Below are positions 24,901 through 39,900 of a stretch of DNA of 64,000 bases, in pieces. Numbering within the stretch: position 1 is the stretch's first letter; each line of letters begins with the position of its first letter. The notes under the pieces are model-generated. The model ran no database searches, had not been told where the DNA came from, and saw only the letters and a list, made by a program, of their open reading frames with translations. A program made the translations under genes and the position numbers. Source of the DNA: Beroe forskalii. Its lineage: Eukaryota; Ctenophora; Nuda; Beroida; Beroidae. The DNA lies in the NCBI GenBank assembly GCA_011033025.1, contig WFMF01000053.1, positions 248,001-312,000 on the forward strand, given 5' to 3'.

Positions 24901-27900
24901 ACTCTCACATTGCATAATACCTTGGCAATAACATACCTAATAACCTGTGAATGTGAAGCGTTCTTTTTGCAGTTACACCAATCAATACAATCATGTTCCA
25001 TAAGCTTGATTTGATTGGTGCTGTGTGCAGAGAACATGGCCTAGTGGCCTCTTACAAATATGTAAAACAACTGAAGAATTAAAGCGCATGGAAGGTCATT
25101 ATTCAGAAACCAACAGATCTAGGTTTTCTATACCAACAAAGTCGGAAAACACTCACTCAAGTTTACAACAAATCTTGAACTATTCTTGCTTTGAGGGCCT
25201 TTATTTAATGAAGCATCATAGAACCTTGTGTTTAATTTAGTAGCGCATCACAGAACACTGAGTACAGTTAATATTATATTGTCGTGGTGTAAACTGGCAT
25301 CATTCATTACAGCGTTTAGGGTACCGCAAAGGGTTCTAAACCATTCTCTTCTTGAGAAGTTCTTATTAACTACTTAAAGTCTAAATAAGACAAAAGACAC
25401 AGAGAGAGAGACCTTTGAGTCCAAGTGTTGTAATACATTGCTCAAACATCGCGTGGAAAACGGAGTCTTTTTTGTTTATTTACACTTTAACATTAGTCCA
25501 TGAACTCTGTAAATGTGCAGTTGGTATGTTTGTGCATTGTGTTAAAATGTAACTCATTCAAAACATAATATTTACTCGATACTGCAGAATTCTGACATAG
25601 TATAGTCATTGTCTAAGAGGTACTCAATAAGATATCCGACAGTACTTTACTACTCAAATGGTATGTTAGAGTAAAATCCAAGGAGTGCATTTGCTTTGAA
25701 ATTTAAATTTAATAAAGGTGAAGTTTAAGCCGATTTCTCAAACATTTTGGCAGAACAAATTACAATTTTTCGGCATAACTTCTGATTTTTCCATTGAAAT
25801 TATAAACCTAGGGTGGGGTGAGGAATCATCTCTTTTATATGAGGCCACTTCCACTTGCTGATAAGAGGCAGGGTTAGGCGAGGAGAGTACTTAAAAGTCC
25901 TATAAATGATAATAATATCTGCTGCTACATTATCATATGCGCATAAATTAATATATTTTACATGCATAATTTGCTCGCACATGCCGCGTGCTGATAGGAT
26001 AATCGAATTTCTTTAAATTCGCTATTATTTTTACCGTATATGCTGTTAATTAGTAAGTACAGTGTCAGCTTGCAGTTGACGTGAATGTGTCTGGAATATT
26101 AACACCGTGGTCCTAGGCTGCATGTTTCCAGGCTGCATGTACTATTGCAAGGGCTGAAGGGCATGCGGTGCAGCTGGTGAAGAAGGCTTGATTCCCCCTC
26201 TCTGAAGTCAGCAAAAGTCATAATTATGTGTGTGCAATGTCACACATAATTGCACAGTACCATTGTGCAATTAGTCAATGAGACCTCCTAGATCAATCCA
26301 AGTTTCATAGAATGTACCATGGAATTCATTAACCATGATTGGTATTGTTAAAAATCAAATACATAACTTGGGCGTTGATTGGTAGATGCCATGAAGATTT
26401 TGGAATTTGGGATCCTAAGCTAATATGCCGCCAAAATGCCAGATTGTCAGCTATTGAAGCGTTAAATTGACTTGGCACAGTCGGAATTCTGCCGCATTAC
26501 GGTAATCATGCGATAGTTACAGCCATGTTTTAATGGTGAAATCAGAAATAGTTTGAACTGCCATCAGAAGATGCCCATGGTTACGCGCACACCGCCGCCC
26601 TATTAAATCGTGACGAAAAATACTCGGAAATTGGGGATGTTACCCAGGATCAGGCTGGTAATGTACCCTGATATTCACCAGCGAGCCTGCGACTAAATGA
26701 CTACCGAGGAATGGTACGTGGTGCAATTAAAAAGGGGCCGAGTTCACCCCTTAGTTGACAGCCCAGTTGACAGCAGTACTGGCTGCCCAAGTGCACAGTT
26801 TGAAATCTTGAAGATTTCGCACAGGAATGGTTCCCTAAATCCTGAGCAATTTGTCGTAATAATGACAACCTTCTAATGCGCCTGATATTGGTTCTGATTT
26901 ACTGTCTCATTATTCAAATGCCAAAACAGTAGGTTCACATAACCCAAGGCCAAAGTCCAAACATGGTTCATGAGGCTGCTATGATCCTGTAACAATTGAC
27001 GCATGAAATGTCCCGCACCTTAAAGAAAGCTGCTGGTAATTACCAGTGTGTTGTGGTGAGTTGGCACTGTTCCAGAACCATCACCAAATGTTACGTAACC
27101 TAGTAAACAATGTGTGTGTGGTATATATCCCGGAACATCATGCTCCTTCCATTACAGAGAGAGAGTAATGAAGTTAACCGTGTGTCAGGGTACTTTCTAA
27201 ACCTGTTGTCACGTGATTAAACCCAAGATGGTCACGTGATCAGCATTACGTATTTGATTGCTTACTCTACCTTCAGATTCATATAACACGTGACCATTAC
27301 CAAGTGTTATCACGTGACCATTACCAATTAGTGTTATAAGTGGAACTGTGCAGTACCATGACATAACGTTTATATTGTGGTGTCTATTTTAACAGAGGGA
27401 TGTTTTTTGAGATCTGGAGGGGATCCAAGGAAGACCGGAACTTTGACTTCAGACTTCTGTATTGACTGGAATTTTGACTTCAGTGGTGACTGGCAAACAT
27501 TAAATGATGCCATTTAAAATAAAAGCAACAAAAATGAAACATGGCATACAGACTGTTTTGAACCAAGGAATAATTGAACTTCCAGTTGTGACTTCATACT
27601 TCGTGGGCGACTGTCCTAAATTAAAAACAACACAGAAAACTAGAATATGGCGTACAGAGCAGTGAAAAATCACACGGCTGAAAGCTTTCGGACACAATGG
27701 GAGCCAGTTTCAAAACGACATACAGACAGACTAATACACAGACCAAAACACAAAAAACAGACTAACACAAAAAAAGAAACACCTTCACATACAAACGAAG
27801 TAATAAAACCTTTCAAAAGCATAACATACAGCCACAGAAACTATACAACTTGTTTTCAGATTGCTTTTAACATTTTAAAACATATTATATACAGACACAT

Positions 27901-30900
27901 ACAGAAATGATTTACTCTAAAACTACAACTGATTTCAGGTGGTGGTACCGAGGGGACCTATCCAGGCGAAGGGGCTACTCCTGTCCTGTATCAGAGACCA
28001 GAACCCCTGTATCTTCTTCGAGCCAAAGATACTATACCGGATGGCAGGTCAGATATTCAATGTACAATGTATAGTACAATGTATGGTGTGTAATGTATTT
28101 TGATGATGTACAATAGTACAATGTACACGATATTGGATATTATGTTCTAGGTAATTTAATGTATTGAATTGTTGTACGTACATTTTACACTTGCACGTAA
28201 TAGAACCTCATTGCTAGAACCTCATCTTTGGTTTTGGGGGCTATCATGAGTGTCTGGAAATCTACTGAAATCTGTACAGACCACAGACCTTCTGGTTCTG
28301 ATAATATACTGATTCATGATGAAATACCCCTCCAATATGTCACGCTAAACCCTCATTGAATATGCGCATGTCAGTTTTAGAATAAATACGGATGAAATCA
28401 TCCCCGCAGTCTCTTGAAAACTGTACGGTGCTCCATGCTCCTTAAACAGGAGGTTGAGAGTGACGTCATTATCAGGGTTTAAAATGGTGAATTGATGCCG
28501 TCACACTATCCTCATCCTACTGTACGTCTCTGATATGTTATGTGTGATATTATTTATAGAATCAGCTGTCAGACCCCGTGTGTCCATGGGTGTTAGATCA
28601 GCAGTAGGCTGACACGGTCCATTATGTGTGCCGACTCTGCCAAGGAATATGGGAATAAGTTGGTCGTGAACAGAAAATAGGCGGATGGAAGTCAGCAATT
28701 TGCCATGTTAACGCCTGGTAATAAGGTCACTTTATCCGGGCTACTGTTGCTAGGCGACCTGTTCAGGAACACAGGTATGTTCCCACGCACCAGCTACTGT
28801 TATAGCACTGCTCTTAGGGGGTTTATTTAACAGATTTTATGAATTTTATAACATATTCCCGAGTTGGCATATACCCACACAGCTTGACTCTTGCTAATTT
28901 TACTGACTAATTCTCAGAGAGGCAGAGTCTAGCACCTCTTTTGTACATTTATCTGCATTCCAGCAAAATATGCGAGGGTTTCAAACCTGGAGCTGTACAG
29001 ATATATTGCAACTCTTGCAACTTTAAAATCTCTCATTGCTGCAATCTATAATGAGGGTGTGGTATTTGACTATGTGGACATAGTCCATTTGTGAAATGTG
29101 TCCATTATCATGAAATATTTTACAAGTTTTCACTCAAATCCCATTTCTCAATTTTCATGGAAGTCAGCCGCAAACTCGTGATTTATCGAACTCTCAGCGG
29201 CAATAAAGTTTCAAGTTGCATTATCACAAAGTTTTCTCATGATTTTACTCACAATGTTGTAGATGTTGGGCCATGAAGTTCAAACTAAAAGTACAAGTGT
29301 ACTTCTGTACACTGTTCATCTGCACACTCTATATCTCTAAAATTGCACAAATGGCAGATGGCTACACTTTATTTTAGTAACAGTACTTCAACATTTCAAT
29401 GAATTTAGTGCTCCCACTGCTCCAGGGTTTACTAACTTTCTAACCATCTGGTTCTCAGATACTTGAAACTGTGCTCATTTTATAGGTGGTTACTATGACG
29501 TCATCACCATGAGTATAAGTGGGTAGTTTACTAGTTTACTAGTTTATGATGTCCTTCTACCCCCATATCGCGCCCTGTCTACCCCCTTACTTCTGTAGAT
29601 TCTCGAACCTTCCATTGAAAAGTGTTGTAGAGTTAGAAACTTTCCTCTTTGAAGATAAGATACAGATATTTAAGAATGACCATTTATTTCTCTGAACCTT
29701 CCAGTGACGTAGCTTGAGGGGCTGTAGAGAAACTTTCTTTTATTAAACTTCAAAGCTTTCAAAAGTATACTCTTAAAGGAGTTTATTCGATTCTTAAAAT
29801 AGTAAAATAGAAAATACTAGAGGAGGACTGCAACAGATGTTAGTTTGATTCGCGTTCTGAAAATAGATTACTATTTCCAACTCTATTGCGTCATGTGTAA
29901 TTCTGGACTTATGATCCACCTGAATTTCACACTGATTCCACTGCAAACACGACGTATTTATGTCTAAAAGTGTTCATTTCATCAACTCACCATTCTTAAC
30001 TATGAAAATGACGTCATCATTTCACCGTCCTTTTAAACTGACCATAACCATTCTAACCCCTGATAATCGCGTCATCACAAACACTTCTAATATTCCTACG
30101 CCGTTACAGCAGTTGCATTGTCTGCTGACACACTCGAACAGTCTGCAGTTACTGGAGCTGACAAATCATATAATATTGCAGCCCACTCAATGATTAATAG
30201 GCAGCCATTTTCATAGTTGATGACGTCATTATCATAGCACATTGTAGTAAGTTGATGACGTTTAACCGCCTATTTTTTGTCCGCGTGCGACGGATTAAGT
30301 TAGTGGTGGCTCCATTTCCAGCTAATAGAGCTAGACAAATCAGATAAATTGCTGAAATAAGTAGTGATCACCAGATAGATAAATCAGTAATTTCTGAATA
30401 CTTGATGAATAGGTAGTCGCCACTCAATACTTCAATAATAGGCACCGAATACCAACGAGACAAATTAACTGGATTTCTAAATGCGTACACTCAGTAGTTT
30501 TAAGTACCTCTGTAGTGCCTTACTGAACTCAGATTCAATCTGAGTCTGATGTTTCTTACGGGTCAAGAGTGGAACATTTTAATCTGACATTACGAGTATA
30601 ATATACGAAGTTTAATAAATTGACATTAAATTAGACTGTAAATGTTATGTCGATTTCTGAGATCTGAAATTTACATTGTTTCAGCTGAGGAAGTTCCAGT
30701 AGGTGACTACACCCTACCGCTATCCCAAGCAGAAGTAGTCCGTCAAGGTAGGTCATCTGGGTTTGTGTTGAGAAAAGCACAATTTGTATATAAACCAACA
30801 TTTGACACAATAATATAGCTGTTAGGACTGAACTAAAACATTAACTGTCACAAGATGATTTGTCATGGTTGGTACTTAAGTAATATACTACTCATCGGTT

Positions 30901-33900
30901 TTATAGGACTCAAAATTCTAAGTACACACAAGTACTGTAATTCATATAATTTTATCTGATGTTTTTCCACTTATAATTTACCTATAAAACGCTGGACATG
31001 TTACCCCGAGATAACATGTAAAGTGAGAACGTGAATTTAGCTGAAAGGTCTTATTTTAAATTCAGTAATAGGACTTTATCGATTATCCCTGATTTATTTT
31101 TGGGAGCATAATTAATATTAACATATTAAATTATCATTAAATGAAAATATGCAATTCACAGTCAAGACGTCTGATAATATAAAATCTTATTAGATTATGG
31201 AAAGAGGTCGGATATCAATTCATGTCGAAGTTCAGGTACCAAATCTCAGATAAATCGTATAGCTGATATGGTTGCTCCTTGGATTAAGGAATGTTCTTCT
31301 CCTCCTGTATTTTGGAGCTAAATTATGTAAAAGGAAAAAAGATTTAATAATCTTTATAAGATCATGTATTATAGCTTTATAGCTAATAGCCATAGCCAAA
31401 TTAACCGTTTCGGAAGTTCCAATATAGCCTCTTCAAAGACTGTTTTCTTTATAATGCTGATAGTACTTGATAAAGTTCGTTCATTCATTGCACACTGCAC
31501 ATGCAGCTCATTCTAAATGATTTTTATTCTTCAGCTTACAAAATCTGCTGTTTTCGAACATGTGTTTCATGCTCAATTTAATTGGTCCCAACATCTGATC
31601 TGCGTCAATTGGCATACACGTTTTAACTCCTAACCTCATACGTAAAAATATAGGGGGGGGGCCAACGTAATTTTTGTACATTTTTGTACATACTAATTTT
31701 TGTACACTTTCAGATTTACTGGGTAAAAATGTACAAGAATGTACAAAGATGTACAAAAATGTACAAATCTATCTCGGCCCAAGAAGGTGGAATACAGACT
31801 TGGTTTTCAACTTTATATGTTCACAATGGTCATGCTCATATACGACTTGTTGATAAACATAGGCCCTAAAGTGTTTGTATGTTGAGTTATGGACATGGAG
31901 TGTACGCGCAACCCATATTCTCATATTGTAATATCAAGAAAGTCGAGACTTGGCCGGGTCGCCAGCGCCAGTCTCATCGCCTTTCTTTTCAATCATCTAA
32001 ATCTTATCGGACTTCGTTGACAAAACTCCTAAGTCCTATACAACTTAGGTGCCGGGTTGGTAATAAGTCGGCACACCCTTCTTCAAGGAAACAATAGAAG
32101 TTGGTGGAAAATCGTTTGGCAAAGTTAATATTAATTGATCTAAATATGCAGTACCTACTGCGATTGAATTTGAGTGATGAAATTAATATCAAACTGTTTA
32201 ATCACCATGATCTCATGATGTCAGAAGAAAGTTGCCTGCCGGAGCCCGGAGGCATTTTGACAATTGGTTGAGGAATGAGGTTCCTTGGTGGAACCAGGGA
32301 GTTTCTCATATCTTTGACCTGTGTCCTGTCCTAGACAGGAGCTCTCAGTCAGGAGCTCTCAATTCTCAGTAAGGAGCTCGGGTCAGAGTTACTATACAGG
32401 ACGTGACCCTTTACGCTGACCCGGGTTATTGTCCGATACAAAATTCTTTCTAGACAGGGCTGGTCGAGCTATAGCTCCTGTCAGCTTACGCCTAGTGTCA
32501 CGTGTGCAAAAAGGTGCTATGTTACAATAACAAGTGAGATGATGCGCAACAATGATCTTACGATCTGCTTCCTATTTTGGGTATTTTGTCCTGTAATGTC
32601 ATGATGCGCACCACGTGATAGGGGCATGCGTATTGCGTATCAGAGTGAGCTATAGCTTGGGTCAGGGTGCTTTCTAGACTGGAATGATGAAGATGGACTG
32701 AACTATAATTAATATTAGCCAATTTTGAGGGTACTTGTAGGCGTGCAATAATTTGTAGTATTGCACTCCTCACATTGGCTAATACACTAAGAGCATGGCA
32801 AATGGTCATGACGCTAATAAAATTATTGCACTCGGCTTCTCCTCGTGCAATAATTTGGTATTGTCGCACTCGGCCTGCTCCTCGTGCGACAAATATTCAA
32901 TATATTGCACTCGGCTACGCCTCGTGCAATAATTTCTATTAGCGCATTCCCAGCCATGCTCTAAGCGTATAATAGTCGGAGCTATAATAGCAGGGGTATG
33001 ATAAATGCCTCCAATTATTGCCCTGGCCCCTGGCTATAGCCGGTACTACAGCTGGGGTGAGGGGTCAGCATAAAACCCCATTCTAGAAGGCTTGCTCGAG
33101 CTATAGCTTGAACTATACCCTTTAAAAATCCCTGTAAGTGTAAATAAAAATCAACTTAACATGGCAACTGCATAGTGAGAGACGAGAGTTGAGACAAGAG
33201 ATTGACAACAAAGGTGCACGGCCCCATCATATTGTTATACTGCGGACAACAGAATACAAGTATCAATTATGCAAGACCCATCATCCGTAATCTGGAAAGG
33301 TAATTGAATTGAAACGGAATCATGGTGCTTATCATAATAAACATATCGTGTTTGATTAGTAGGCCATTCATGCCACGCCATCATGGAGCATTAGGCATTG
33401 AATTGATGACGTTGATCCGTACATGATAAGCGTGCATGTACCTATACTGTGTACAAGCGAAATGTCGATACATGGGTGCTTGTGTAAATTTGTATAAAAT
33501 GACCAAAACTCCAACATTAGATCAGGATACAAATTTATTAAGTCTATAGGAGTATAGGGAAGTTAAAATAGATTTTACTCCTCAAGCCATATTTCTATGG
33601 TCGGAAAGTACATTTTTGTATATACTTGTACATTTTTGTACATACTTATTTTTGTACATATTCAGATTTACTGGGTAAAAATGTACAAAAATGTACAAAA
33701 ATTACGTTGGCCCCCCCCCCCAATATAACACCGTTCTATGAATAAACATGATTTCAAATGGTGGCTAGTGTGAAGCCACCACGTTACCAATTTGATGACA
33801 GGTTTGAAGTGATTAAAATGAAATCAAAGGAGCCATATTTTGTCACAAGAAATGGAAATGTTAAGCAGTACCAATATAATGACATGATGGGCAGAAGATA

Positions 33901-36900
33901 TACCCAGCATTTAAATCATTATTATCGCATAATTATGCCGAATTATGCTGCACTTGATACATAATGTTTATGTTCTAAAGTCATTTTTCGTTGCATTCGT
34001 AGAAGAGACTTTTGGAGAAGAGACTAGTGAGTTTTGGAAACATTTGGCGACATGGGGCCTGGAAAATGTATCGGAAATGTGATGAGTCAGGTGAATCGGT
34101 TACCATTACCCAGGGATCCCAGACTAGTGACAAATGGTTAATGGTTGCCGATGCAGAGATTACTAGTCACGGAATCTTTCTGTTTTGGTCATACGATTGA
34201 TGATGGCTTGTTTAAGGTGACGTCACTATCAGGATTTAGAATTGTGAATTGTTGAAGGCATCACAGCACTTTTAGAGGGAGATGCCGTCTGTGCACAGGT
34301 GACCATTCATTACCAGCAGGACTCTTCAATATCACCAGGACTCTACACATTACCATGACTCTGTTTTACCATGCTCAGCTACAAGAGTCAAATTGTGCAG
34401 CTGCTGTTACGATCCAAAACATCCTTGCCAGTGTTGTACTCAACTTCGAGACCATGCTCCAAACATTGGTATAAATCAAAAGGAGTATACATCGCAACAT
34501 TCATAGTGCAGAGTGAACCCTGTACGGAGCCCTGTGACGGTTTCAGTTCCTTGTTTAACAAGCCGTACAGCAAGGACATCCACCGTATTAAGGCATGCAA
34601 GGAACGGAAAAATGGATGGCTTCACGTCATTAATCACCTGATAGCCTTTAAAAGTATGAAGTGGGGATTAAGGTTCTGGTCTATACGGTAGCTGCTAGGG
34701 CACTTGAAATTATACCAGTGGTCATTTCTACAGTATCCGATATTGCGATCACCCCAATATAACAAGCAAAGCCTCCATTTGTGACACTTTATGGCTCACT
34801 TCAACTATATCATTTTATGGCTCAAGGTTCTAAGGTTCTAGATTTGATGGGGTAATAATATGTGACATCCACCCACGCGGTTCCCCTCGAATAATTAGTC
34901 TGGTACATCTGAGATTAATAGTCCTGTGTAGGTATTAGGTGGGTCAGGGTCACCACTGCATTATTCTAACCTCTGATGATGACATACCCCGAAATAATCA
35001 ACTGTCAGCTATGCGTTGTGAGGGTGGTTTTTGAGATTTGATTTTGACGTCAGGACAAATAATGGCCATGATTTACATTCATGATTCTATGTAAAAGTTT
35101 AACCAACTTGAATCTCAAGACACCGTGACAGAATTCATACGTCCACGACCTTTTGTCTTAGAGATGAGAAAGGACATTAAGAGCATTATAAACCTGATAA
35201 AGGACAGCAGGGCCTGATTGTATTACCTCCTTACAAGGAAATAGTCGCGTAACATTGTCTAAAACTCGAAAGTTCGAGTCACCGACATCTCGCCATTGAT
35301 TAATGTAATAATGGAGTATATCGGAATGCCTTAACTCTGATGGATGACGATAGCACAGCAGTTGAAAGCTTTTCATACGCTTGAACGACTTTGGTATCAT
35401 TAAGAGTTCAGTTTGTCCATTTGAACATTTTCTATCGAAAAGGGTCTATACCAATAGCATTTCGTCCAGAGAATGCAATGTATGGCGTAATGCAAAGTAT
35501 AGCGTAATCCTCTCACTGTCTTTAAAACGAAATCAGATTTCAGATTGCTCAAATTTTCCCAAAATATCATGACCAACGAACCCCCACCCCACAATCAATA
35601 TACCTATCATTTTCTTCAAAATAACTTCAAAATAACCGCCAACCGGGGAACATAAGTCATTATAATGTAAAATGTCCCTTACTCCTCACCCAGTAGGAAC
35701 ACGTACCAGCACTGTTTTTTGTATTTCCAAAGTTCCATTGTTTCTGCGTAATGACGTATCCATTCACGCCCATCATTGAAAGACGCGAGATAAGATTCAG
35801 TTCCAATTACCAGTATCCCCCAAAGTTTCAATTTCTACCTTCAGAAAGTCTGATAAGTCTCATTATTGGAGATTCCTCCAATTATCATTTCTATGTGATT
35901 TTTACGTGAATCCTTAGCAGTTTTTTGTTGGATTAATTTGACCTAAACCATAGAAAGGACGTGTTATCTGATTGATGGATTTTCAATGTTGGATATCAGA
36001 TTATACCATACTATAGCCACTATTTCCATTGAAGCATTGAAAATACAGCTACAAAATATGCCAGAATTGTCTAGATGAAATCATGTAGATATAAACACTA
36101 AGCACGACTCAAAGGTCTGGTTTGTTGAATTTTTTTCCATGAAAACAAAAAATCTTATCCCAAGTTTACAAGTTTATTATCACATCCTTTATTTCCCAAA
36201 TTACATCCTTGGTATATTTCAGGCAGCGACATTACGATGATCGGGTGGGGTACAGTGATCCATGTGCTGTTGGAGGTAGCCACAATGGCAGAGGAACAGC
36301 TCGGGGTATCTTGTGAAGTGATAGACCTCCAAACCATCATGCCGTACGACTCCGCTACCATCGAAAAGGTCAGTAAAATCAGTGGTACATGGGGGGGGGG
36401 GGAGTAATAGCAGTGGTCTGAGCTTCTGGGGGAGGTCAGCAAATCTACGATGGGGCTGATATGTTGTTGGAACACATGGGGTCTTGGGGCCCGGGGGCTC
36501 AGTAGTGTCTTGTGTTGTTTTGGCAACCAATGATGGGGCTGGCTATGTTCCGATAAGTGGTTGGAACACATTTGAGGGTGGGTGAATTGACTATTGAGGA
36601 GGTTAGTAATGGCGGTGGGAGACTTGAAGAGACTCAGCAGATTTTTGGAGGGGTGGGTCAGGATTTCCAGCCATTATGTTCCAACCATTTACTGCATTAG
36701 TCTCCCCAATGGTAAACCATCAGCTCGAGACATGATGTGCCGGTGTTGTGACCTGTAAAGCCTAATTTTGATTTGCTTTTGGCACATTATGTCCTTTTAC
36801 ACCCAGTGTGCCTTCTGCTACTTTGCACCATTATAACTTTATAATTACCCCTCGCATAATCCTGTACCATTGGTTACCTGATCTTCTTGGTACAGTACCA

Positions 36901-39900
36901 AGCAGAACAGTACCAAGCTGTCGGGTTAATTATATCCAACCCCCAGAACCTGCCAACAAAACCAAGGTCTCTTTATACCCAGCCCCCAGAACCTGCCAAC
37001 AAAACCCTCTTTGTCACTCACCCCTCATTACCGTAACAAGGGACCTGTGATTTACATGATCACGGATAATTGATCAAATCACGATCCAACCACGGTAAAA
37101 ACAAGCGAGTCATGGACATGAATTAGCCAATTTGTAAAACTTTCTTTGGATTGATATGACTCTAATCTCTTGCACCTGCATAATCTCCGAACGGTAATAT
37201 TCTCGTCCATAGAGCAACAAATTAGCTTGGTCTCCTCCTTTTGTAAGCATGATTGTCTAATGATATGGATCTGCTGATCTGGTCTAGATCATGCTTGATT
37301 CATCTGGCAAATCGTTCTGTTGTTGCATATTACTATATTACCACCATTTGTACCCAGCTATAACACTTGTAGTGGTGTATGAATATTATAAACAGGTCAT
37401 CCAGTAAGATACTAACGATACAGTGATCATTTTGCATCGCCTCTGCACTGGAGCCAACGCCCTACAAACATTCCGTGTGATTCACAGATCTAATATAACA
37501 TCTGATCTGTTAGTGGATCAAAACAGTATAAGACCAAGCACAACAACATCATCCCTGATTATTATATAATTAGCTATGTAGTGAAGAGTCATTCGTATTA
37601 GATATTATATAAAACACTTCTTTATATTATTATGTAATAACGGCAATAATATAAACGTATATCATAATACTTGCTAGGGCTGGTATTGTCCTTTTTGTTA
37701 TCTTCATTATCATTACACTAGTGATCGTGTTTATTTATTAATTAGTTGTTATGTATATTTCATGAGATATACTTCATTAGGTATAGTAGGGGAAATTCGT
37801 AGTGGTCTGTGGTAGGTATTAAGTATTAAGTGGATTCTAACGACCAATAGAATCGCAGGATTGTTACAACTGACCAATGAAATCGCAGGAAGTCCTGAGT
37901 AGATACCCCGGCACGTGACACGATTTTACCGCATTTTTGATGAGTTTCGGATGAAATTGCGCTGTCCAAAGGCAATTTTATTAGCATCCAAGCATCCAGC
38001 GGTTTATTATCATGGAAAAACAGACCAAGTTTACACATGCAAAAATCCCTCAAACTGTTGTAGATTCATGTAACACTGTGAGAGTAAAGACAATCGTCTC
38101 AAACGGACTGATCAGAGTACAGCACTTCTGTACTCTGATTCCGGGTTCGCAGATAAAACTACTATGAAACCATATAAAATCTCTTCTCATGGGTGATTTT
38201 AGGACTTCTGTGTGGATAAAGTTCCGCCTCAAGAGAGCGAGGCGCAGAACTCCAGCACGAGTATTAACTTCCATGTGGATTTACAAGTTTATATAATCGG
38301 AATGTCCTGAACATCCTCACTTCCCTCCAGACAGGAAGTGAGGAACGTCCAACTGTTGTTTAAACTTTACATGATGTGAGGACTTATAAAATGGTAAACG
38401 TCTCCCAGTTCCTGACAGACCGTTTAAGAGTTCCCCACGTGGTCATTCCCATCGCACAGAATATAGGCAATGTTAGCACCACCTGAAACTTTAGGTTAGT
38501 ACTACCCGAAATTCTGTGATTCAGGATTTGAAAGGAAATCAAAACCCCCCGGAAAATACCAAGGTGAATATATAAAGACAAGATTATACAGACAATAAGT
38601 TTCATGTTGCATACCACTTCCATTCAAAAGTTCACTCTGTCACTGTACACAACGGAAGATGTTAGCACTTCTTGGACCCCCTCAAACCTTGTGATTCAGG
38701 GTTTGAGTATCAATCTATACTCGGAAAACACCACTGTTAACTGATTATAAACGAAATTATATTTATACAATGTGAGGTACCTCCATGTTGCATAACACTT
38801 CCCATAATCACTCAGTAACATGGCGTTGGAAGCGTGGAATCAAGTCTTTTGAAAAGTGATACTGAATGTACCTGTTTCTTTTTTTTCTTTTTTGACACAG
38901 AAAAAGCTTTTTTAGATTATGGAACGGAAGTTTCTCTTACCATTCGTCCGTGCCTCCCACTATATCTGAATTCTGACATCAAAAGAAAATATGAAAGGTT
39001 CTTTACAAAATCTCCCGTGTACGCTAGGGTTTTTTTCACTGACCAGGAACTTCAGAAGTTTTATCACTCGCAATAATGGGTTTAAACCAGCTGTGCACCT
39101 GTGCCATAGCTTGGAGACAGTCGTTTCTTTGAACATTAATTCTATAAATTTTATAATTATAAGAAGTTCTCCCTCAAAAACTGTCCATCATTTTGTGCTT
39201 ATTGGATAAAAAGCACACAATTTCGTGCAAACCAGCTTTCATATAAGGATTTAATATTGCCATGAAAGAGGCTAAATGATGAACAAAATTTTGCAAATTT
39301 AATCGGTGCGATTCCAATAATCATCGCTCCATAACGACTGGCTCTGCAAGCACATTGGAGACTGGAGAGTGCTCCTGGAGTATAAATGGGTAATTAATAT
39401 AATAAGTGCCCTGGTAGTTCTCTCGTTGTCTCACCCGGCCACGAGATTACGCGAGATGATGCTGCTAGTACAATTCTACGAAATTACAAGAGGCTTCTAG
39501 TTATATTCTAGTAAGATTACGAGAAACTTCTAGTAATGTTCTAGTAAGATTATGAGATGATGCTGCTTCCTGAAAGCTACAACTCAGTCTCCAGTAATAA
39601 TATTAGGCATGGTTTACGGGTTGAATATTGGGGTAATGCAATCACATCTCTACCGAATTATACTGACCATCAACTGACGGTAAAATGATGGTGAGCGGAA
39701 AATTAGGTAATGCAACCACAGCGTTACAGTCACAGACAAGGTTATGAACTGAAGGTGAAATGATGGGCAACTGATGTGTGGTAAACTGGTTATATCCGTT
39801 AGGCAGTTCAATGCGAAGATATGTGTACTTTAAACGCGATTGAAAACACGTAATTATCATATCTCAAATTGGTGAGTTTGTGATAAGGATTCACTTTTTC

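Larger units (their letters stand above)
23065..27938. other. BCKDHB intron 5 (4.9 kb)
   Basis: It contains the hairpin-rich dispersed repeat at 23847-24107, a CTGTACGG/CCGTACAG element at 24433-24490, two adjacent small hairpins at about 26221-26272 and a cluster of four CACGTG motifs at 27210-27316. No exon recognised. Confidence 0.55.
30748..36222. other. BCKDHB intron 7 (5.5 kb)
   Basis: It carries the 2.07 kb TIR element (31653-33721), a TGACGTCA-family copy at about 34217-34260 and the CTGTACGG element copy 2 at 34519-34576. The short open frame at 33758-33964 has no recognisable domain and is not called. Confidence 0.6.

Noticed and set aside
33758..33964. 68-codon frame beside the TIR element
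   Set aside because: Looks protein-like in composition but has no splice context, domain or partner; could be chance.
35255..35290. GTTCGAGTC word resembling a tRNA B box
   Set aside because: No matching A box or cloverleaf stems around it.
36155..36571. Minus-strand 138- and 103-codon frames rich in Pro and Thr
   Set aside because: Antisense to BCKDHB exon 8 and its GC-rich flank; the + strand exon explains the conservation.
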